Positions 11,492 to 17,464 of a stretch of DNA of 17,464 nucleotides are shown here, piece after piece; positions within the stretch are counted from its first letter, which is position 1, and every line of letters starts with the position of its first letter. The DNA is from UMGS1484 sp045593325 (GTDB taxonomy: Bacteria; Bacillota; Clostridia; Oscillospirales; Acutalibacteraceae), in assembly GCA_045593325.1 (NCBI GenBank), contig JAZNWL010000044.1, forward strand, positions 1-17,464. The letters run 5' to 3'. A model generated the notes under the pieces. The model did not search any database. It was given only the letters and a program-made list of their open reading frames with translations, and was not told the DNA's origin. The translations under genes were made by a program, and so were the position numbers.

Positions 11492-13375
11492 TCATTTCTG
11501 GGGAGTGATGATCACAGGGGGATTTTCCATTAAATCGTAAAGCATTTGCAGTTCGGTAACGTTCAACCGTTTCCAAACCCCTGCCTGCATAGAGGAGGAA
11601 CTGGAGGAATAATATTTCATATATTTTCCCACCAACCCGTATTCCACCGCAATGGAGGAATCTTTATTCATGGGAATAGAAGTGTCGGAAGGGGGCTTGG
11701 ACACCACCTTGCCACATTCTTTATAAATGGCGGTAATCAGTTGTTTTTCGGTTTTCCCTTCAAATCCCCCAAGGGAATCGAAGGCTTCCTTGATACGGTT
11801 GAAAGCACCGCCAACCCCGTGTTGAATGGCACGGGACCATACCGCCGATTTCATGGCAAGGGAGTAATTGTCGGGGTAAAAATTCAACTCTGAAACCAGG
11901 CGGTTCACTAAAGGTTCGTAATACAAACTCATGCAATATGCCATCTGGCAGGAACGGAATTCTTCCCGCTGGGAAGAGGCAATGTCTTTCCAGGCTTTGT
12001 CAAAATTGGTGCCGAAGGTTTTATCTTTTCCGCCGTCTTTCTGGTGGGCGGTTTTTAAGGTGTTGCCGATGTCTATGGAAAATCCCGTGGAAATCAGCCA
12101 GTTATAAAAGGATTTTGGACCGTTGGAACCGGCATACAGTTGGAAACAACCGTAGGATTTCCCCGTACCGCTGCCGGAAATGGAAGCGGGGTTATCCCGG
12201 GACTCAAAGTGAGCGGCAATGGTGCCGGTGTAATCGTATTCCCGATAGACCTTTACTTTACAGGAGGCGGTAACGCTGCCTGCGGTGGCGGTGATCACTG
12301 CCGATCCCTTGGCAACCCCAAACACAATACCGCTGTCACTAACGGTGGCAACCGAATCGTTGGAAGATTTCCACACCACCTTTTGACCGCTTCCCCCTTT
12401 CACGGTGGCGGTGAGCACATACATCCCGTAGTCCCACATATTCACCGAATGTTGGTTTAGGGTAACGCCCAAAACTGCGGGGGTAACCGTAACGGTGCAG
12501 GTGGCGGTGGCAGAACCGTCTGCCACCGCGGCGGTGACGGTGGTGGTTCCTACTTTCACGCCCTTTATCATGCCTTTTTTTGAAACGGTGGCAATGTTAG
12601 GGTCTTTGGAGGTATAGATAACCTGTTTGTTGGGGGCATCCTCCGGAGTGATTTGATAGGTTAAGCGGAATTCTTCCCCTTCTTCCACCGAAAGGGTGGG
12701 AGCGTTTAAGGTGATGGCGGTGGGTGCGGTGAGCACCGTTACTTTACAAGTGGTGTAGGCGGTGCGGTCGGCAGTGATAACCGAAACCGTTGCGGTTCCC
12801 GAGGAAATTCCGGTGAGTTCTCCCGTCCCCGAAACCTGCAAAATGGAGGTATCGTTGGAAGTGAATTTATAAATAGGGGTGGGAAGGGATGCCGGATAAT
12901 GAGAAATTTCAAGTTTTTTTGGGGTGGTATCGGTTAAATAAACCACAGGGGGTGTTTCCACCGAAAGTTGGGCAACCGTTGGGGCAAAGGAAAGTTCTTT
13001 TTTTAAAGGAATTGACAGGGGATTCATGTTATTGTTCCAGCAATGAATACGAAGAACTTTTTCTTCCCCTGCTTGCTGATATTGGTGGGTAAAGGAAAGA
13101 AGATTTTTTCCTTTTTGGGCAGTACCCGAATGAACCCGGCAGGAATCGGCAGTGCCGTCAGGGTTTTCCACCACCGTGTAAAGTTTGAAGGAAAGGGGGT
13201 CCTGGGTTTGGTTTTCCAGATGAAGGGTTAAATGAAGGGTGTTGGTATCGGTATTGCACCCTAAAGTGTATATGGCAAGGGCAATGGGTTTGGGAGTGGT
13301 TGCCCCTTTTGCCGAAAGGGGAAAAGAAAACAGCAAAATGAATGCCAAACATAAGGCCATTCCATTTCGTTTCAA
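11492..13375 (-). CDS. Secreted Ig-like (Big_2) protein with lysozyme-like C-terminal domain
   Basis: A 627-residue exported protein. The parts are a signal peptide (about 1-24), an N-terminal beta-sandwich-like region (about 28-130), and three bacterial Ig-like Big_2 repeats (about 140-214, 217-298 and 300-377) with the signatures TSNDTSIL/TSKDPNIA/SSNDSVATV and G..TGT.TVTA. A lysozyme-like domain of the type found at the C-terminus of VgrG3-like spike proteins and some phage hydrolases follows (about 380-560). It has HFESRDNPASIS with candidate catalytic Glu391 and SYGCFQLY. A Ser-rich linker and a short tail (about 585-627) end the protein. Likely role is peptidoglycan binding or cleavage at the cell surface. 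Activity is inferred. The start is TTG at 13375, because AGGAG is 9 bases upstream. The first in-frame ATG is five codons later and too far away. First gene of the operon running to parB. Confidence 0.85.
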   Translation of the reverse strand: MKRNGMALCLAFILLFSFPLSAKGATTPKPIALAIYTLGCNTDTNTLHLTLHLENQTQDPLSFKLYTVVENPDGTADSCRVHSGTAQKGKNLLSFTHQYQQAGEEKVLRIHCWNNNMNPLSIPLKKELSFAPTVAQLSVETPPVVYLTDTTPKKLEISHYPASLPTPIYKFTSNDTSILQVSGTGELTGISSGTATVSVITADRTAYTTCKVTVLTAPTAITLNAPTLSVEEGEEFRLTYQITPEDAPNKQVIYTSKDPNIATVSKKGMIKGVKVGTTTVTAAVADGSATATCTVTVTPAVLGVTLNQHSVNMWDYGMYVLTATVKGGSGQKVVWKSSNDSVATVSDSGIVFGVAKGSAVITATAGSVTASCKVKVYREYDYTGTIAAHFESRDNPASISGSGTGKSYGCFQLYAGSNGPKSFYNWLISTGFSIDIGNTLKTAHQKDGGKDKTFGTNFDKAWKDIASSQREEFRSCQMAYCMSLYYEPLVNRLVSELNFYPDNYSLAMKSAVWSRAIQHGVGGAFNRIKEAFDSLGGFEGKTEKQLITAIYKECGKVVSKPPSDTSIPMNKDSSIAVEYGLVGKYMKYYSSSSSSMQAGVWKRLNVTELQMLYDLMENPPVIITPQK

Positions 13376-13395
13376 GGAAGATCACTCCTTTGGTT

Positions 13396-13412
13396 ATAAG
13401 ATAACATCTTAT
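13396..13412. promoter_or_regulatory. Perfect 7-bp dyad at the start of the envelope-rsmG-parB operon
   Basis: ATAAGAT-AAC-ATCTTAT overlaps the downstream edge of the -10 and the likely transcription start. Its position fits a repressor operator. No ligand can be named. Confidence 0.45.
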
Positions 13413-13439
13413 TATAGCATATCTTTTCGATTTTTGCAA
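13411..13439 (-). promoter_or_regulatory. Strong sigma-A promoter of the Ig-like gene and downstream operon
   Basis: On the minus strand, TTGCAA (13434-13439), a 17-bp spacer ending in TGC, and a perfect TATAAT (13411-13416). It is the only clear promoter seen for the five genes down to parB. Confidence 0.8.
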
Positions 13440-13447
13440 CCAAAGGA

Positions 13448-13474
13448 AAACCCCACCCGAAAAGGATGGGGTTT
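13448..13474 (-). terminator. Terminator-like hairpin after the serine recombinase gene
   Basis: AAACCCCA pairs with TGGGGTTT, with two further GC pairs inside (13448-13458 with 13464-13474). On the minus strand the stem runs into TTTTCC. It separates recombinase transcription from the operon promoter at 13411-13439. Confidence 0.65.
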
Positions 13475-13502
13475 GTGTTAGAAAACGAAATTAACAGTAA
13501 AG

Positions 13503-15248
13503 TTATTTCAAGTTGTTTTCGTAAGACTCGATCATTTTCTTAAAAGTGTGTCCCGTACTGCCATTATTGACAATACCGTTATCAGAGGACTCGTTTTTAT
13601 CGGTTTTTTCGGCATTTTTAATAGATTTATGGCGTTTTCGTAAGCTTGACAAATGTTTCTCTACCGTCTGTCCGGAGAATATCTTTACCGAAATTTCAAC
13701 AGTGCCTTCTTCAATAGGTGTAACGAAAATTTTATCAATATACCTGTTTATGAATGCAGAGTCAATCATATTCTGGCTCGCTTCATTTTCGGCTTTAAGC
13801 AAAATATTTCGTATCTCTTCTATTTTTTGCTTATATTCAGTCCGTGAATTGATTTCATATTCAATTTCCTGAATAGTAGAGTAAACCTCAGCAGACTCAT
13901 CGGTAATTTGCTTGTTCATCTCAACAAAATCTCGGTCGTCTATTTGACCCGCGATATTGTACTCAAGCAACTTTGATTTTTTCTTTGATAAAAAATCAAG
14001 TCGGTCTTTGAGCTTTTGCAGTTCACCTGAAGAAGTGTCTTTTGCTAAAACTTCAGCATACATATTTGAATATTCCTCAATAATCAATCTTGCATCCTCG
14101 GCAGTGTCTTTAAAAACCTCAGCAAGAACTTCTTTGATTTCTTCCTCGTAAATAGTGAACGAGGGACAAGAGTCGGTGCCGTTGTTGATTTTGCCGCTAC
14201 ATATCCAACGGGATAACACATTGCCTTTGCGGTCCTTACTATCCTTACGGTAGTAGAGCTTTCCACAATGGGTGCAATACATTTTACCAGTTAGCAGATT
14301 CGGGTGGTTGCAAAGATTCTGCCTGTTCTTTACATCATGGCTACGCCTTCTAAGAACAGCGTTGGCTTTTTCCCAAAGGTCTTCGCTGACAATGGCAGGG
14401 ACAATTTCGCCGGTTTCGTCCTTAAACATAACCCATTCCTCAGGCGGTAAAAACTTTTGCTTTTTGGTAAACATATCAATTATCTTTACCTTGTTGCCTA
14501 CATAATAGCCCTTGTACTTTGGGTTTGAAATGGTATTAGACATTGTACTGTGGCAGATGCGTTTACCGTTGTTGTTGCGGTAACCCTTGTTCCAGAAGAT
14601 CTCCTCAATCTGCTTCATACTGTATTGGTCAGTTGCGTAAAGATCAAATAATTCACGCACCATTTCTGCTTCTTTTTCGTCAATAACCAACCTTTTGTTG
14701 TCCTTACGGTAGCCAAAAATTCGGCTGTTACCAAGGACAACATTTTTCTTTATAGCTTCTTGATGACCAAACTTAATACGACTTGATAATTTACGTAATT
14801 CATCTTGAGCAATACCTGACATAATAGTTAATCGAAGTTCGCTATCTTCATCAAGCGTATTGATATTATCGTTCTGAAAGAATACGCCTACACCGTAGGA
14901 GAGCAGGTCACGAGTGTATTGAATACTGTCGAGAGTGTTACGGGCAAAACGGGTAATTTCCTTTGTGATAACAAGGTCAAAAAGTCCCGCCTTTGCATCA
15001 CTAATCATATTGTGGAAATTCTCACGCTTTTTGGTGCTCATACCCGAAAGACCTTCGTCAATATATCCCTCAACAAACTCCCAATTAGCGTTCTTTTTAA
15101 TAAAGTTGCGGTAATAGGATATTTGGTTGTCAAGAGAGTTTAACTGCTCGTCCTTTTCGGAAGATACACGGGCATAGAAAGTAACACGCATAGGTATCTC
15201 ATATATACTTTTAGTCCTCATCATCTGACGGACAGAATGTACATCCAT
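13503..15248 (-). CDS. Large serine recombinase (resolvase/integrase family)
   Basis: A 581-residue site-specific recombinase that would catalyse integration and excision through a 5' phosphoserine intermediate. The N-terminal resolvase domain (about 20-165) shows FYARVSSEKDEQ with catalytic Ser29, EGLSGMSTKKRENF and ITRFARN. The Recombinase domain (about 175-290) follows. A zinc-ribbon (about 310-365) has LLTGKMYCTHCGKLYYR and paired cysteines WICSGK...DSC. A coiled-coil region (about 400-490) completes it. Length and order are those of Firmicutes large serine integrases. GAGGAG lies 9-10 bases before the ATG at 15248, supporting the long start over Met20. It is the first gene of the putative element. 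Confidence 0.95.
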   Translation of the reverse strand: MDVHSVRQMMRTKSIYEIPMRVTFYARVSSEKDEQLNSLDNQISYYRNFIKKNANWEFVEGYIDEGLSGMSTKKRENFHNMISDAKAGLFDLVITKEITRFARNTLDSIQYTRDLLSYGVGVFFQNDNINTLDEDSELRLTIMSGIAQDELRKLSSRIKFGHQEAIKKNVVLGNSRIFGYRKDNKRLVIDEKEAEMVRELFDLYATDQYSMKQIEEIFWNKGYRNNNGKRICHSTMSNTISNPKYKGYYVGNKVKIIDMFTKKQKFLPPEEWVMFKDETGEIVPAIVSEDLWEKANAVLRRRSHDVKNRQNLCNHPNLLTGKMYCTHCGKLYYRKDSKDRKGNVLSRWICSGKINNGTDSCPSFTIYEEEIKEVLAEVFKDTAEDARLIIEEYSNMYAEVLAKDTSSGELQKLKDRLDFLSKKKSKLLEYNIAGQIDDRDFVEMNKQITDESAEVYSTIQEIEYEINSRTEYKQKIEEIRNILLKAENEASQNMIDSAFINRYIDKIFVTPIEEGTVEISVKIFSGQTVEKHLSSLRKRHKSIKNAEKTDKNESSDNGIVNNGSTGHTFKKMIESYENNLK

Positions 15249-15345
15249 AAACTAAAATCTCCTCTCAAAATATTCGTCAATAAATTATTTGTTGTTCATT
15301 GTCAAATTACGATATTATATTACCACAACCAACTATAAAAATCAA
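15249..15345 (-). promoter_or_regulatory. Candidate promoters of the serine recombinase
   Basis: Two minus-strand options precede the gene. TTGATT (15340-15345) with TAATAT (15317-15322) has 17-bp spacing. A perfect TTGACA (15300-15305) has only a weak TATTGA (15277-15282) at 17 bp. Neither is decisive. The region is very AT-rich. Confidence 0.4.
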
Positions 15346-15389
15346 TACTTTTACTTTATATATTATCTCAAAACTCAATTTTACAAAAG

Positions 15390-15426
15390 AAAAGGTAGCC
15401 TCAAAATTTAAATGAAGCTACCTTTT
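15390..15426 (-). terminator. Terminator of the XRE gene
   Basis: AAAAGGTAGC (15390-15399) and GCTACCTTTT (15417-15426) form a 10-bp perfect stem directly after the XRE stop at 15429. On the minus strand it ends in CTTTTCTTTTG, a T-rich tract. Confidence 0.75.
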
Positions 15427-15428
15427 GA

Positions 15429-15746
15429 TTATTTTTGTTCTTTTGTCAAACGGCGGATATGTCCGATAATCAGCATCATATCGTCATCGTTAAGTTTTCT
15501 GAGTTCATCAATCGCACTTTGAAGTAATGCCGGGTTCTCAATGGAATCGTCAAAGAATTGGCTAGGAGTGATACCGAAGTAATTACATATCTCAAGAAAT
15601 TCTGCCATAGGCGGCAGGGACTTGCCCGAGGATATGTTGTAAATATAACTCCTGCTATGACCGAGATCATAACTCATTTGATATTCTGAGACACCCTTCT
15701 TGAGTCGCAGTTCTGTAATTCTATTTCTAATAAAAGTTCCGTCCAT
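15429..15746 (-). CDS. XRE-family helix-turn-helix regulator
   Basis: A 105-residue protein with an N-terminal Cro/CI-type HTH (about 5-62): RNRITELRLKKGVSEYQMSY, then the recognition region GHSRSYIYNISSGKSLPPM and EFLEICNYFGITPSQFFD. A short helical C-terminal segment (about 70-105) probably serves dimerisation. It follows the recombinase on the same strand but has its own terminator and promoter, and it is divergent from the SLOG gene. GAGAGGTG lies 7 bases before the ATG. A long inverted repeat surrounds its promoter, which suggests autoregulation. It is a likely controller of the element's early genes, by position. Confidence 0.9.
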   Translation of the reverse strand: MDGTFIRNRITELRLKKGVSEYQMSYDLGHSRSYIYNISSGKSLPPMAEFLEICNYFGITPSQFFDDSIENPALLQSAIDELRKLNDDDMMLIIGHIRRLTKEQK

Positions 15747-15750
15747 ATTT

Positions 15751-15794
15751 TTACACCTCTCTATATTTATATTTTAGTCTATTGAGAGGTGTAA
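15751..15794. promoter_or_regulatory. 11-bp perfect inverted repeat around the XRE promoter
   Basis: TTACACCTCTC (15751-15761) and GAGAGGTGTAA (15784-15794) are exact complements 22 bp apart. On the minus strand one arm holds a -35-like TTACAC, a TATAAA -10 (15766-15771) follows after 17 bp, and the other arm covers the start site and the ribosome binding site. This geometry fits paired operator half-sites for the XRE protein. A ribosome-site hairpin would form only if transcription starts further upstream. Confidence 0.55.
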
Positions 15795-15822
15795 CTATTC
15801 CAAGAATATATGTTTAATTCTC

Positions 15823-15851
15823 TTGTTTAATAGTGAATAATATGTTATAAT
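15823..15851 (+). promoter_or_regulatory. Promoter of the SLOG gene
   Basis: TTGTTT (15823-15828), 17-bp spacer and a perfect TATAAT (15846-15851). A second TATAAT lies 10 bp downstream (15856-15861). The octamer AATATGTT occurs twice around these hexamers (15838-15845 and 15859-15866) and may be a regulator site. Confidence 0.65.
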
Positions 15852-15875
15852 CAAGTATAATATGTTTACAAGTCA

Positions 15876-15905
15876 GTATTATTGCAAAAAACATCAGAAT
15901 AATAC
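15876..15905 (+). other. A/U-rich hairpin in the SLOG leader
   Basis: GTATTATT (15876-15883) pairs exactly with AATAATAC (15898-15905) across a 14-base A-rich loop in the roughly 80-base leader. The stem is weak and its role is unclear. Confidence 0.3.
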
Positions 15906-15939
15906 CGTTAAAACATAAATGCTTGGAGTTTGATATAAC

Positions 15940-16419
15940 GTGTTAGAGATTTTTACCGTCGCTTTTTTCGGACATAGGTATATAGATAATCCGTTTAAGG
16001 TGGAGGAACTGCTTGAAGAGCAGATAAGAAAGCTTATTAACGAAAAAGAATATGTAGATTTTTTAGTTGGACGCAACGGCGAGTTTGACCAATGCGTTTC
16101 GTCCACCGTTCTTCGTGTACGAAAAAACCATAGGGATGATAACAGTTCTCTTGTTTTGATGCTACCATACCCAACTGCCGAATACATCAATAACCAAAAT
16201 TATTTTGAAGATTATTATAGCGATATTGAAATTTCGTATGCAGCTTCAAAAGCACATCCTAAATCAGCTATACAAATCCGCAATCGTGAAATGGTGGATA
16301 GAGCAGATTTGATTATTTGCTATATTGAGCATAACGAGGGTGGTGCATATAAAACCGTAAAATATGCTTCCGAGCAGAATAAACCCATAATCAATCTTGC
16401 TGATCGTGTTGACGATTGA
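15940..16419 (+). CDS. SLOG-fold (DUF1273/YpsA-like) protein
   Basis: A 159-residue single-domain protein of the SLOG (SMF/DprA-LOG) superfamily, Rossmann-like folds thought to bind nucleotides or nucleotide derivatives and often found in mobile-element and conflict loci. Seen are the N-terminal strand AFFGHR (8-13), the central FLVGRNGEFD (41-50), the SSLVLMLPYP strand (69-78), RNREMVDRADLIICYI (114-129) and EGGAYKTVKYA (133-143). The start is GTG at 15940 with GGAG 11 bases upstream, a longish gap. No enzyme activity is claimed. A 62-residue membrane protein follows 13 bp later and is probably co-expressed. A decayed copy of part of a related gene lies at 16669-16705. Confidence 0.85.
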   Translation: MLEIFTVAFFGHRYIDNPFKVEELLEEQIRKLINEKEYVDFLVGRNGEFDQCVSSTVLRVRKNHRDDNSSLVLMLPYPTAEYINNQNYFEDYYSDIEISYAASKAHPKSAIQIRNREMVDRADLIICYIEHNEGGAYKTVKYASEQNKPIINLADRVDD

Positions 16420-16432
16420 AAAGGAGAAGAAA

Positions 16433-16621
16433 ATGAAAGTTTTTAAATTTATAGTAGTAAGTATTCTAGTTTTAATTACGCTTCAAACCGCATATTTTGC
16501 TTTGTTATATAAAGCCAATACAGCAACCGGTGCTTTCCTTATATGCTTGGGGATAACACTATTTGTCGCTTGTGACGGTGGCTTGAAGAGAAAAAAATCA
16601 CGGTTAGAATGCTTTGATTGA
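16433..16621 (+). CDS. Small two-helix membrane protein
   Basis: A 62-residue protein with two hydrophobic helices (about 4-24, FKFIVVSILVLITLQTAYFA, and about 31-47, ATGAFLICLGITLFVAC) and a basic, charged tail (KRKKSRLECFD). The frame extends 12 codons into the end of the SLOG gene, but AAGGAGAAG sits 6 bases before the ATG at 16433, so that start is chosen. It is in an apparent two-gene unit with the SLOG protein. It is not similar to any family I recognise. A phage-holin-like or small-effector role is possible from size and topology alone. Confidence 0.7.
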   Translation: MKVFKFIVVSILVLITLQTAYFALLYKANTATGAFLICLGITLFVACDGGLKRKKSRLECFD

Positions 16622-16668
16622 CATGAGGTTTTACAAGTTTTTTGTTGTATGTATATTCAAAGGTATAA

Positions 16669-16705
16669 CCTAAGTCAGCTAGACAAATTCGTAATCGTGA
16701 AATGA
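16669..16705 (+). pseudogene. Remnant of a second SLOG gene
   Basis: These 37 bases match 16258-16294 of the SLOG gene at 32 positions. They encode PKSARQIRNREM against PKSAIQIRNREM. Three of the four within-codon differences before the final base are silent third positions. The flanks have no open frame and only weak further likeness downstream. This reads as a scrap of a diverged SLOG homologue, not a fresh local duplication. Confidence 0.6.
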
Positions 16706-16751
16706 TAGTTGTAGCAATTGCAATTTTTAACCAAATTCCGTTAAAAATATG

Positions 16752-16780
16752 TTGATTTTATCAAAAATTGGTGTTATAAT
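16752..16780 (+). promoter_or_regulatory. Promoter of the XRE-peptidase pair, with dyad on the -35
   Basis: TTGATT (16752-16757), 17-bp spacer and TATAAT (16775-16780). TTGAT-TTT-ATCAA (16752-16764) is a perfect dyad lying on the -35, which fits autorepression by the XRE protein encoded next. Confidence 0.7.
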
Positions 16781-16813
16781 GGATTTGGTAAATATTAGAA
16801 GGAAGTGATACCT

Positions 16814-17245
16814 ATGGATAGTATTACTAATTTAATAAAATCTGAAATTAAGCGTCAGTATAAAAGTCTGCGACAATTTTCAGAACAAAGTGGTATTCCG
16901 TACAGCACCTTATCTAATGCTTTAACTAAGGGTATTGGAGGAACATCATATGATACTGTTGTTAAGATATGTGACCTTTTGAATTTAAAGCAGATTTATG
17001 ATACTGAGGTTTCATTGTTTAACGAGCAGTTTCACGAAATAGGCACAATGCTTACCGCTCTTGACGAACAGGGTGTTCATACGGTTAAAACTATTTTAAC
17101 GTTAGAATATAACCGTTGTATAGATAAGCAGTCCGAACCGGCGATAAAAGGATTTAACGGTATAGCGTACGCAGCAAAAAAGATACACGATGAAAAACAT
17201 ACTGAAATTAAGCGCCTGATTGACGAGGTAAAGAGTAATGAATAA
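16814..17245 (+). CDS. XRE-family regulator, partner of the following peptidase-like gene
   Basis: A 143-residue protein with an N-terminal HTH (about 5-62): IKRQYKSLRQFSEQSGIPYSTLSNAL (helix, turn, recognition helix) and SYDTVVKICDLLNL. The longer C-terminal part (about 65-143) is helical and may carry dimerisation or the peptidase-sensitive region. An in-frame GTG three codons earlier exists, but AGAAGGAAG is 8 bases before the ATG at 16814. Its last eight bases overlap the start of the next gene. XRE regulators coupled in this way to ImmA/IrrE peptidases act in ICEBs1 and many prophages as repressors inactivated by the peptidase. The parallel here is inferred from context. Confidence 0.88.
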   Translation: MDSITNLIKSEIKRQYKSLRQFSEQSGIPYSTLSNALTKGIGGTSYDTVVKICDLLNLKQIYDTEVSLFNEQFHEIGTMLTALDEQGVHTVKTILTLEYNRCIDKQSEPAIKGFNGIAYAAKKIHDEKHTEIKRLIDEVKSNE

Positions 17246-17464
17246 TACTGCCATTCGTCAGAAAGCTTCAGATTTTTTAAAGAAATTTTCTGTTAGCCAA
17301 TTGTCGTTGGATAGCTTACTGAAAGTTTTTCAAAACCAAGGTTTTGATATTATTGAATATAGCTCTTCAAAAAATTCAGAATCGGTCAGTAAGTTGATAT
17401 CTGCATTAGATATTGAAAAATATCTGTCGGATGGCAAGGCCCTTGCATATAAATCGGATGATAT
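17238..17464 (+). CDS. Probable ImmA/IrrE-family metallopeptidase, N-terminal part only
   Basis: The gene runs off the right edge after 75 codons (MNNTAIRQKASDFLKKFSV, then SLDSLLKVFQNQGFDIIEY and ALAYKSDD). It overlaps the upstream XRE gene by 8 bp, with AAAGAG as a weak ribosome binding site, so it is translationally coupled. The visible part resembles the helical lead-in of ImmA/IrrE proteins, which cleave XRE repressors. The zinc-binding HEXXH would lie further on and is not in the window. The call therefore rests on position next to an XRE gene and general likeness. Confidence 0.55.
   Translation, partial: MNNTAIRQKASDFLKKFSVSQLSLDSLLKVFQNQGFDIIEYSSSKNSESVSKLISALDIEKYLSDGKALAYKSDD

Larger units (their letters stand above)
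13477..17464. mobile_element. Left end of an integrative element (serine-recombinase type), right end outside the window
   Basis: From about 13480 rightwards the sequence is clearly more AT-rich and its codon use shifts. The first gene is a large serine recombinase reading out toward the boundary, followed by small regulators, a SLOG protein and an XRE-ImmA/IrrE-like pair, a standard ICE or prophage control module. The exact att core cannot be set. Serine integrases use a short core, and only one end is visible, somewhere between the hairpin at 13474 and the recombinase stop at 13503. Confidence 0.7.

Noticed and set aside
13954..14505. Plus-strand frames opposite the serine recombinase
   Set aside because: They are shadows of the recombinase coiled-coil and zinc-ribbon regions, with Ser/Phe-rich composition and no ribosome binding sites.

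Overview
The window looks like a chromosomal stretch of a spore-forming Firmicute of class Clostridia, probably an uncultured gut or rumen relative of the Oscillospirales. The reasons are a spoIIR homologue, the rsmG-parB/noc pair, strong AGGAGG-type ribosome binding sites, sigma-A type promoters, a BspA-type leucine-rich-repeat protein ending in a type I dockerin, and the moderate GC content of the left three quarters. No rRNA, tRNA or CRISPR array was seen.

Layout. (1) Positions 1-140 hold an array of unlike palindromes joined by a near-constant 9-mer (AATAWMACT). (2) Positions 308-2674 encode cysteine desulfurase (nifS/iscS), the Fe-S scaffold nifU/iscU and a YebC-family protein, all on + and tightly spaced. 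(3) Positions 2700-3106 are a gene-free, hairpin-rich block about 407 bp long, bounded by two copies of the same GAAA-loop hairpin. It looks like a non-coding mobile repeat or a structured RNA. (4) Positions 3111-3677 are a small HTH regulator divergent from a small acidic protein, with two operator-like dyads between them. (5) Positions 3599-4447 (-) encode a small hypothetical protein and SpoIIR. (6) Positions 4593-8201 (+) encode a 1202-residue secreted BspA-like LRR protein with a C-terminal dockerin. (7) Positions 8286-13375 (-) form what looks like one five-gene operon transcribed from about 13410: an Ig-like/lysozyme-like secreted protein, a lipoprotein, a related membrane protein, rsmG and parB/noc. 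(8) From about 13480 to the right edge the sequence is visibly more AT-rich. It is read as the left end of an integrative element: a large serine recombinase and an XRE regulator on -, then a SLOG-fold protein, a 62-residue membrane protein, a second XRE regulator and the start of a probable ImmA/IrrE metallopeptidase on +.

How the parts work together. NifS and NifU form a minimal Fe-S assembly pair. The 13375-8286 operon joins envelope genes to an rRNA methyltransferase and a chromosome segregation/nucleoid occlusion protein. On the element, the recombinase supplies integration and excision, and the XRE-ImmA/IrrE pair is the usual control module of ICEs and prophages. The SLOG gene with its small membrane partner is accessory cargo.

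The most notable non-coding signals are the palindrome array at 1-140, the bounded structured block at 2700-3106, two ribosome-binding sites sitting inside long perfect inverted repeats (spoIIR and parB), and a 37-bp decayed second copy of a SLOG gene at 16669-16705.
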